Below are positions 16,868-26,000 of a DNA stretch of 64,000 nt, one piece after another (the stretch's first letter is position 1; each line of letters begins with the position of its first letter). The stretch lies in assembly GCF_030316845.1 (NCBI RefSeq), contig NZ_JASZYS010000017.1, positions 103,694 through 167,693 on the forward strand. The letters run 5' to 3'. The notes under the pieces were generated by a model. That model made no database searches, was not told the origin of the DNA, and was given only the letters and a program-made list of their open reading frames with translations. Made by a program: the position numbers and the translations under genes. This DNA is from Variovorax davisae (GTDB lineage Bacteria > Pseudomonadota > Gammaproteobacteria > Burkholderiales > Burkholderiaceae_C).

Positions 16868-19714
16868 ATGAAGACGAGCCCCGCACCGGTTGCCGCGAAG
16901 CGCCGGACCCGAGACGAAGACCTGCCGCTGATCGCCGACATCCGGCTGCTCGGGCGCATCCTGGGCGACGTGATCCGGGAACAGGAGGGTGACGAGAGCT
17001 ACGCGCTGGTCGAGAAGATCCGCACCCTGTCGGTGGCCTTCCGGCGCGATGCCGACCATGCCGCGGACCGGGCACTGAAGAACCTGCTGAAGGGGCTCAG
17101 CGCGGCCGAGACCGTGAGCGTGATCCGCGCCTTCACCTACTTCAGCCACCTGGCCAACCTGGCCGAGGACCGGCACCAGATCCGCCGCCACACCGAGGCC
17201 GAGCGTGCCGGCGAGAGCGCCGAGGGCAGCCTGGAGACGGCGCTGGGGCGCATCCGCAAGGCCGGCATCAAGCCCGAGGCGGTGGTCGAGTCGCTGGCCC
17301 ACAGCTACGTCTCGCCGGTGCTCACGGCGCACCCGACCGAAGTGCAGCGCAAGAGCATCCTGGACGCCGAGCGCGCCATCGCGCAGCTGCTCACGGCGCG
17401 CGACGAGATCGCGCTGCGCCAGCGCGCCTTCGCCGGGGGCAAGGATGCGCTGACACCGGTCGAGTACGCCGACAACGAACGCCAGATGCGCACCCGCGTG
17501 ACCCAGCTGTGGCAGACGCGCCTGCTGCGCTTTTCGAAGCTCACCGTGGCCGACGAGATCGAGAACGCGCTGAGCTACTACGAGGCGACCTTCCTGCGCG
17601 AGATCCCGCGCGTCTATGCCGAGCTCGAGAAGGCCCTGGCCCATGGCGGCAGCGTGCCTGCGGTGGCGCCGTTCCTGCGCATGGGCCAATGGATCGGCGG
17701 CGACCGCGACGGCAATCCCAACGTGACCGCCGAGACCCTCGAATACGCCCTCAAGCGCCAGAGCGAACTCGCGCTGCGCCACTACCTCACCGAACTGCAC
17801 TACCTCGGCGGCGAACTGTCGCTGTCGGCCGGGCTGGTCGACGTGTCGGTCGAGATGCAGGCGCTGGCCGAGCGCTCGCCCGACAAGAACGAGCACCGCG
17901 TCGACGAACCCTACCGCCGGGCGCTGACCGGGATGTACGCGCGGCTCGCCGCCACCTTGCGCGAGCTCACGGGCGGCGAGGCCGCGCGCCACGCGGTGCG
18001 GCCGCAGAACCCCTACGCCACGGCCGAGGAACTGCTGGCCGACCTGCACACCATCGAGGAGTCGCTGGCCGACCAGCACGGCAGCGTGCTCGCCGCGCCG
18101 CGCCTGCATCCGCTGATCCGGGCGGTCGAGGTGTTCGGCTTCCACCTGGCGACCGTCGACCTGCGCCAGAGCTCCGACAAGCACGAGGCGGTGGTGGCCG
18201 AGCTGCTGGCCACCGCCCGCATCGAGCCCGCCTACGCCGCGCTGTCCGAAGAGGACAAGCAGGCGCTGCTGCTGCGCCTGCTCGACGACGCCCGGCCGCT
18301 GCGCGTGCCCGATGCCGACTACTCCGCCCTCGCCCGGAGCGAACTCGCGATCTTCGCCGCCGCCCGCACCGCACGCGCGCGCTTCGGCGCGGCGGCGATC
18401 CGCCACTACATCATCAGCCACACCGAGACCGTGAGCGACCTGCTGGAAGCCCTGCTGCTCCAGAAGGAAGTCGGCCTGCTGCGCGGCACGCTGGCCGACA
18501 ACGCCACCTGCGACCTGATCGTGGTGCCGCTGTTCGAGACCATCGAGGACCTGCGCAACGCGGCGCCGATCGTGCGCGCCTTCTACGCCCTGCCCGGCAT
18601 CCATGCCCTGATCCAGCGCTCGGGCGCCGAGCAGGACGTGATGCTGGGCTACAGCGACAGCAACAAGGACGGCGGCATCTTCACCAGCAACTGGGAGCTC
18701 TATCGCGCCGGGCTGGCGCTGGTGGCGCTGTTCGACGACCTCAATGCGCACAGTGGCGTGGCGATCCGCCTGCGCATGTTCCACGGGCGTGGAGGTACGG
18801 TGGGACGCGGCGGCGGCCCGAGCTACCAGGCCATCCTCGCGCAGCCCCCGGGCACCGTGCGCGGCCAGATCCGCCTGACCGAACAGGGCGAGGTGATCGG
18901 CTCGAAGTACGCCAACAGCGAGATCGGCCGCCGCAACCTCGAGACCCTGGTGGCCGCGACGCTCGAGGCCACGCTGCTGCCGACCGCCAAGGCCGCGCCC
19001 GCCACCTTCGTCGCCGCGGCGGCCGAACTGTCGGCGGCCAGCATGGCGGCCTACCGCGCGCTGGTCTACGAAACGCCGGGCTTCGGCGACTACTTCTTCA
19101 GCGCCACGCCGATCCGCGAGATCGCCGAGCTGAACATCGGCTCGCGCCCGGCCTCGCGCAATCCCAGCCGCAGCATCGAGGACCTGCGCGCCGTGCCCTG
19201 GAGCTTCAGCTGGGGCCAGTGCCGCCTGACCCTGCCGGGCTGGTACGGCTTCGGCTCGGCGATCGAGCGCTTCCTCGCCCAGGCCGCCAACCCGGCCGCG
19301 CGCAAGGAGCGCCAGGCGCTGCTGCAGCGCATGTACGCGCAGTGGCCCTTCTTCCGCACGCTGCTGTCGAACATGGACATGGTGCTGGCCAAGAGCGACC
19401 TGGCGCTGGCCTCGCGCTACTCGGAACTGGTGGCCGAGAAGAAGCTGCGGCAGAAGGTGTTCTCGATGATCGAGGCCGAATGGCACCGCACCTCCGACGC
19501 GCTGACGCTGATCACCGGCGCCAGGCAGCGCCTGGAAGGCAACGCCGACATGCAGCGTTCGATCCGCCACCGCTTCCCCTACATCGATCCGCTGCACCAC
19601 CTGCAGGTCGAGCTGATGCGCCGCTACCGCGCGGGCCAGGTCGACGAGCGGCTGCAGAAGGGCATCCACATGTCGATCAACGGGGTGGCGGCGGGCCTGC
19701 GCAACACCGGCTGA
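16868..19714 (+). CDS. ppc: Phosphoenolpyruvate carboxylase
   Basis: This 948-residue enzyme forms oxaloacetate from PEP and bicarbonate to refill the TCA cycle. All main signatures are present. These are the catalytic histidine H155 in VLTAHPTEVQR, WIGGDRDGNPNV, LGYSDSNKDGG, the glycine-rich loop FHGRGGTVGRGGGP, and the invariant C-terminal NTG. The start is supported by GAGGAG 9 bp upstream of the ATG at 16868. Length and motifs are those of a complete, active bacterial enzyme. It is divergent from hemC and followed by a 152-bp gap. Confidence 0.97.
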   Translation: MKTSPAPVAAKRRTRDEDLPLIADIRLLGRILGDVIREQEGDESYALVEKIRTLSVAFRRDADHAADRALKNLLKGLSAAETVSVIRAFTYFSHLANLAEDRHQIRRHTEAERAGESAEGSLETALGRIRKAGIKPEAVVESLAHSYVSPVLTAHPTEVQRKSILDAERAIAQLLTARDEIALRQRAFAGGKDALTPVEYADNERQMRTRVTQLWQTRLLRFSKLTVADEIENALSYYEATFLREIPRVYAELEKALAHGGSVPAVAPFLRMGQWIGGDRDGNPNVTAETLEYALKRQSELALRHYLTELHYLGGELSLSAGLVDVSVEMQALAERSPDKNEHRVDEPYRRALTGMYARLAATLRELTGGEAARHAVRPQNPYATAEELLADLHTIEESLADQHGSVLAAPRLHPLIRAVEVFGFHLATVDLRQSSDKHEAVVAELLATARIEPAYAALSEEDKQALLLRLLDDARPLRVPDADYSALARSELAIFAAARTARARFGAAAIRHYIISHTETVSDLLEALLLQKEVGLLRGTLADNATCDLIVVPLFETIEDLRNAAPIVRAFYALPGIHALIQRSGAEQDVMLGYSDSNKDGGIFTSNWELYRAGLALVALFDDLNAHSGVAIRLRMFHGRGGTVGRGGGPSYQAILAQPPGTVRGQIRLTEQGEVIGSKYANSEIGRRNLETLVAATLEATLLPTAKAAPATFVAAAAELSAASMAAYRALVYETPGFGDYFFSATPIREIAELNIGSRPASRNPSRSIEDLRAVPWSFSWGQCRLTLPGWYGFGSAIERFLAQAANPAARKERQALLQRMYAQWPFFRTLLSNMDMVLAKSDLALASRYSELVAEKKLRQKVFSMIEAEWHRTSDALTLITGARQRLEGNADMQRSIRHRFPYIDPLHHLQVELMRRYRAGQVDERLQKGIHMSINGVAAGLRNTG

Positions 19715-19724
19715 GCAGGCGCGA

Positions 19725-19739
19725 GCGGACACTGTCCGC
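19725..19739 (+). terminator. Stem-loop after ppc, possible terminator
   Basis: GCGGAC and GTCCGC form a perfect 6-bp stem around a 3-base loop, 11 bp after the ppc stop. No T tract follows, so an intrinsic terminator is uncertain. The rest of the gap up to 19866 shows an A-rich run near 19769 and no clear promoter. Confidence 0.3.
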
Positions 19740-19866
19740 GATCTCCTACACCCATTCACGGCCAAGTGGAAAAAAAGGCCATGGCATAGCGAGTACCCTG
19801 ACCCCCACGTTCACAGCTCTCGCAATCGCGCGGCGGCTTCAGGGTCGTTCACAGGAAAACTCCGCC

Positions 19867-20085
19867 ATGTCATCCCCGCAATCGCTCGTCCGTTCCCCGA
19901 TCGACTTCGTCAGCGGCGACTTCGACGCGCTGGCTTCGCACATGCGACATTGCGCGCGGGCCCAGGGACGATGGTTCGCGGTCCGCAGCCATCTGCAGCA
20001 GGTGCGATCAGTCGCCGCTGGCCGGATCGTGACGATGGCCTGCGCGGCCGGCATGCTCGCCATCGGACTGTTCGTGTTCGCTTGA
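19867..20085 (+). CDS. Small single-pass membrane protein coupled to ndvB
   Basis: This is a 72-codon frame with AGGAAA 8-12 bp upstream of its ATG. The N-terminal 50 residues are polar and basic towards the end (HMRHCARAQGRWFAVRSH). A C-terminal hydrophobic helix at about 51-71 (GRIVTMACAAGMLAIGLFVF) ends the protein. The stop codon overlaps the TTG start of the glucan synthase gene (TTGA at 20082-20085), so the two should be translated together. I do not recognise a family. The positive flank before the helix suggests the N-terminus stays in the cytoplasm with the tail in the membrane. It may be an assembly or regulatory subunit of the synthase. Confidence 0.7.
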   Translation: MSSPQSLVRSPIDFVSGDFDALASHMRHCARAQGRWFAVRSHLQQVRSVAAGRIVTMACAAGMLAIGLFVFA

Positions 20086-23000
20086 GCGCCGCGGCGGTCG
20101 TCGACCGGCTCGACACCCTCAGCCGGTACGCACGCGCACTGCTGCTCGGGCCGCACGAGCCGGTCGAGGCGCCGATCCGCGCCGAGCTGTTCGGCGCCCA
20201 GCGCTTCGCGCAGCACGGCCACAGCCTGGCGCGGGCGCAGGTGGTGCAGTCCGCCGACGCGCGCAGCGACGGCAAGCCCTTCTTTCCGCGGGTCGACAAG
20301 AACCTCGAGTCGCTGCGCAGCGCCTTCGACTACATCGCGCTGGTCTCGCAGAGCGGACGCTACGTGTCGCCGGCGGCCGAGTGGCTGCTCGACAACTTCC
20401 ACCTGGTCGAGGCCCAGCTGCAGCAGATCCGCGAGGGCGTGCCGCGCCGCTACTACGCACGCCTGCCGAAGCTCGCGGCGCCGCCGCTGGCCGGACTGCC
20501 GCGCGTCTACGGGATCGCCTGGGCCTACGTCGCGCACACCGACAGCGTGCTCAACAAGACGCTGTTCACGGCCTTCCTCGATGCCTACCAGGACATCGAC
20601 GAGCTCACGCTCGGCGAGCTCTGGGCGCTGCCGACCACCCTGCGCGTGGTGCTGCTCGAGAACCTGCGCCGCGTGGCCGAGAGCATCGCCGAGAACAAGG
20701 TGGCGCGCGAGGTGGCGCACGCGGCCTGGGACGCGGCCGATTCGCTGTCGTCGCACGAACTGGACGTGTTGTATCGCGCGCTGCAGAGCCGCGGCATGCA
20801 GGACAGCAACCTGACCCAGCTCTGGCAGCGGCTGCCGGTCGAGCACGGCGAGCATCCGCCCGCGCTCATCAAGTGGACCGAGCAGCACTGCCCGAACGGC
20901 CCGGCGCTGATCGCCGACGCCCAGTCCGCGCAGGCGGCCGCCAACCTCACGGTCGGCAACATCATCACGACGCTGCGGATGATCGGCCAGGTCGACTGGG
21001 CCGACCTGATCGAGCCCGTGAGCCGCTCTCTCCGCGTGCTGCGCGAGCTGCCGAGCTTCGGCCGCGAGAGCGAACTCACGCGCCAGCAGATCACGCAAGC
21101 GATGGAACAGGTGGCCCGCAGCACCCGGAAAACGGAGCGCGAGGTGGCGCAGGCCGTGGTCGGGCTCGCGCTGCAGGCCGTCGCCGATGCCGAAGCCCCC
21201 GGCAGCCCGCAGCCGGCCCGCGGGGCCGAACGGACGGCCGGCTACTACCTGTTCGGCGAAGGCCGCCCGGGACTGGTCGCCGCGCTGGCGCCGGTGCGCA
21301 GCGATGGCCGGGCCGCGCCGCCGCCGCGCCACCGCCGGCCCGGCAACTGGCGCCTGGCGCTCTACCTGGCGGCCATCGCGACCGGCACCTCGCTGCTGCT
21401 GGCCGCCGCGGTGCACGGCCTGAACCGCCACGGCTGGCCCGAGGCCGGCTGGACCTCGGTGGTGGCCCTGGTGCTGCTCGCCTGGCCGCTGTCCGAAGCG
21501 GTGATCGCGCTGGTGCACCGCATCGTCGCGGAATCGACCCGGGTCCGGGCCCTGCCCCGGCTCGAATTCGCCGCCGGCATTCCGCCTGCGCACCGCGTGC
21601 TGGTGGTGGTGCCTTCGATGCTGAGCTCGATCGAAGCCAACGCGCAGCTGGCCCGGCGGCTCGAGCTGCACTGGCTCGCGAACCGCGAGGACCAGGCCCA
21701 GTTCGCGCTGCTCACCGACTGGACCGATGCCGACCAGGCGTCCATGCCCGGCGATTCGCTGCTGCTGGACGACGCGCTGCGCCGGATCGGCGCGCTCAAC
21801 GACAGCTATCCCGGCGCCGGCGACACGGTGCGCTTCCTGCTGCTGCACCGGCCGCGCACCTGGTCCGAGAGCGAGCAGCGGTGGATGGGCTGGGAGCGCA
21901 AGCGCGGCAAGCTCGAGATGCTGCTGCGCCTGCTGGCCACCGGCGACGCCAGCGGCTTCGAGGCGCGAGCCGCCGGCGCGGGGCTGGCGGACCGCATTCC
22001 CTACGTGATGACGCTCGACAGCGACACCGGCCTGCCTCCCGGCACGCTGCGCGAGCTGGTGGCGGTGGCGGCGCACCCGCTGAACGCACCGCAGACCGAC
22101 CCCGCCGGCCGGCGCGTCACGGCCGGCTTCGGCATCTTCCAGCCGCGCATCGTCACGCCGTTCCCGGAGCGCCACGAGCGCTCCCCCTTCCACTGGATGT
22201 TCGCCGGCCAGTGCGGCCTCGACCCCTACAGCAACAGCGCCTCCGACATCTACCAGGACGTCTTCGGCACCGGCTCCTTCACCGGCAAGGGGCTGCTCGA
22301 CGTCCAGGCGGTCCACGCCACGCTCGACCGCCGGCTGCCCGACGGCGCCGTGCTGAGCCACGACCTGCTCGAAGGCACGGTGGCGCGCTGCGCCGTGGTG
22401 AGCGACCTGGTGCTGGTCGAGGACCATCCGCACCACGCCGGCGTGGCCGCCTCGCGCGTGCATCGCTGGACCCGCGGCGACTGGCAGCTGCTGCCGCTGA
22501 TGCTGCGCCCGCGGCGCTTCGGCATCGACGCGCTCGGGCTCTGGAAGATGAGCGACAACCTGCGCCGCGCCCTGGTGGTGCCGGCCTCGGCGGCGCTGCT
22601 GGCCTGGGTCGTCTTCACGGCGGCCCTGCCGCTGTCGTGGGCGCTGGCCGCCGTGGCATCGGCCCTGGTGCTCGGGCCGCTGCTGGGCGCGCTGGCGGGA
22701 CTGGTGCCGACCCGGCGCTCGATCGAACTGCCGCATTTCTTCGATGTCGGCGGCACCGAGCTGCTGCGCGCACTGGCCGGCGCGGGCTGGCAGTTCGTGC
22801 AGCTGGCGGCGCAGGCCCGCCTGCTGCTCGATGCCAGCGTACGGTCCGTCTGGCGGCTGCTGGCGAGCCGCCGGCATCTGCTGGAATGGACCACCGCCGC
22901 GCAGGCCCAGGCGCAGGCACGCTACGCGTTGGGCGATTTCGTCCGCGGCTCGGCGCTCACCAGCGCCGCCTGCATCGCGCTCGCCCTGGCATCGCTGGCG

Positions 23001-26000
23001 AGCCCGCACCCCTGGCTCGGCGCCACGCTCTTCGCGCTGTGGGCGCTGGCGCCGCTGGCGGCCTGGTGGAGCAGCCGCACACCGACCGGTGGCGCGCGCG
23101 AACTCGAAGCCGAGCACCGGCGCTACCTCGAGACGCTGGCACGCGACTGCTGGCGCTTCTTCGAGCACGTCGTCGGCCCCGACGACAACCACCTGCCGCC
23201 CGACAACCTGCAGCTCGAGCCCGAGCCGACCGTGGCGCACCGCACCTCGCCGACCAACATCGGCATGTACCTGCTGGCCTGCTGCTGCGCCCGCGAGTTC
23301 GGCTGGATCGGCACCCCGGCGCTGGCCGGGCGGCTGGCCGCCACGCTCGACGCCATCGACCGGCTCGACAAGCACGCGGGCCATCTCTACAACTGGTACG
23401 ACACCCGGAGCCTGCAGAAGCTGCCGCCGGCCTACGTGTCCAGTGTCGACAGCGGCAACCTCGCCGGCCACCTGATCGCGGTGGCGCAGGCCTGCCGCGG
23501 CTTCGCCGCCGAAGGCAGCGACGCAGCGGCGGCCGCGGCGCTCGAGGCGCTCGCCCGACGCTGCGAGACCCTCTGCGCCGGGATGGACTTCAGCGGCCTC
23601 TACGACACCAAGCGCCACCTGTTCCACATCGGGCTGCGGGTCGACGACGACCTGCTCGACGCCAGCTACTACGACCTGCTGGCCTCCGAGGCGCGCCTGC
23701 TGAGCTTCCTCGCGATCGCCAAGGGCGACGTGCCGCGGCGCCACTGGATGGCGCTCGGGCGGCCCTTCCTGTCGGTCGGTGTGCTGCCCGGGCTCAAGTC
23801 CTGGTCGGGCTCGATGTTCGAGTACCTGATGCCGACGCTCGTGATGGCCGAGCCCGAGGGCGGGCTGCTCGAGGTCGCGATGCGCGCCGCGATCGGCGAG
23901 CAGCAGGTCTTCGGCAGCGCCCAGGGCCTGCCCTGGGGCGTCTCCGAATCCGCCTACTTCGCGCAGGACCATTCGCTCGCCTACCAGTACTCGCCCTTCG
24001 GCGTGCCGCGGCTGGCGCTGCGCCGCACGCCGCCGGCCGACCGCGTGGTGGCGCCCTACGCCAGCGCGATGGCGGCGGCGATCGCGCCGGCCGACGTGGT
24101 GGCCAACCTGCGGCGGCTCGAATCGCTCGGCGCGCGCGGCGAGTTCGGCTTCTACGACGCGGTCGACTTCACGGTCTCGCGCCAGACCGAAGGCCAGGCC
24201 TTCACCGTGGTGCGCAACGTGATGGCGCATCACCAGGGCATGTCGCTGGTGGCCTTGTGCAACGCGGTGCGCAGCGGCGCGGCGCGGCGCTGGTTCGGCA
24301 GCGCGCCGCTGGTGCAGGCGCACGCCTCGCTGCTGCACGAGCGCACGCCACGCCAGATCATCGGCAGCGCCGATCCGCGCACCCCGCCCGAGCCGGCCAC
24401 CGGCGAGGCGGCGCCGGTGTTCCAGCCGCGCACGGTCGATCCGATGGGCGCCGGCTTCCAGCCGTCCCACCTGTTGTCGAACGGCCGCTACACGGTGGCG
24501 CTGCGCGCCAACGGCGCCGGCGTCAGCCGCTGGCGTTCGTTCAACGTCAGCCGCTGGCGCGACGATCCGCTGCGTGACGGCTACGGCTGCTTCTTCTATG
24601 TGCGCGACGCGCAGACCCACGCGCTGGCCTCGCTGACCGCGCTGCCGGCGCCGGGCGCCGGCTGGCGCTACGGCGCCCGCTTCCTGGCCGACCAGGTGCA
24701 GTTCGAAGCCAGCGGCCCGGGCCTGCAGACGCGCATGACCGTGCTCATCAGCCCGGAGGACGACACCGAGCTGCGGACGGTCGAACTGCACAACACGGGC
24801 AGCGAGACCCGGATCCTCGAGCTGATCTCGTACTTCGAGCCGGTGCTGTCGAACCCGAAGGCCGACGAGGCCCATCCGGCCTTCGCCAACCTGTTCGTCG
24901 AGAGCCGCTGGGAGCCGGGCTGGCGGGCGCTGCTGATGGCCCGCAAGCCGCGCCTGCATGGCGACCCTGTGGTGGCCGCCGCCCACTTCGTCGCCGCGGT
25001 CGATGCGCAGGTGCTGACGGTGGCCTGCATGACCGACCGCCGCGCCTTCATCGGGCGCAACCGCACGCTGGCCGAGCCCGCGCTCGACGCCCAGCCGCTG
25101 GCTGCCGACGGCACGCCGGTCAACGGGCTGGACCCGATCGCCTGCCTGCGCGTCACGCTGTCGATCGCGCCGGGCGCCAGCGCGCGCCTGACCTTCGCCA
25201 CCGCGGCCGGCGACAGCATCGAGGCGCTGATGCCCTGCATCGACCGCTACCTGCAGCCGATGCACGTGGAGCGGGCGACCCGGATGGCGGCCACCTTGGC
25301 GCAGGTGCGGCTGCGCGACCTCAGCATCGACCCGGCGAAGAACCTGGCGCTGCAGGACCTCACGACCATCCTGACCTACACCACGCCGCGCACCATGCGC
25401 GACCGCGGGCTGATCGACCTGCGCCAGATCTGGCGCTTCGGCATCTCGGGCGACAAGCCGATCGTGCTGGTGATGATCCATTCGATGGCCGGCAAGGGCC
25501 TGGTCGACACGCTGCTGCGGGCCCAGCCCTGGTGGGGCTTCGGCGGCGTCGCTTGCGACCTGGTGGTGATCAACGGCGAGCCGCATTCCTACCTGATGCC
25601 GCTGCAGCGCGACATCGAGGCCCTGCGCAGCCGGGTCGCGCAGCAGACCCAGAACAGCTTCCCGCGCAACGATGCGGCCGGCTTCTACCTGTTGCGCGAC
25701 GCCGAACTGACGCCGGCCGAGAAGGCGGCGCTGTCGAGCCTGGCGCGGGCCGTCTTCACGGCCGACGGCCGCACGCTGGAATCCCAGGTGGCGGCGCTGC
25801 GCGAATCGGCGGGCCCGCCCGCCGAAGGCGCGGCGGCGAGCCCGCCGCTGGCGATCGCCCGGCTTCCCGCGGTGGCGCACCTGGCCGACACGGCGACCGC
25901 GCCGACCGGCGCCTTCGATGCGCAGAGCGGGGAATTCCGCTTCGAGGTCGACGTCAACCGCCGCACCGCGCGGCCCTGGGTCAATGTCATCGCCAACGCC

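Noticed and set aside
15851..19765. Minus-strand frame of about 1,300 codons opposite ppc and hemC
   Set aside because: It is antisense to an intact ppc and out of frame with hemC, with no protein-like features.
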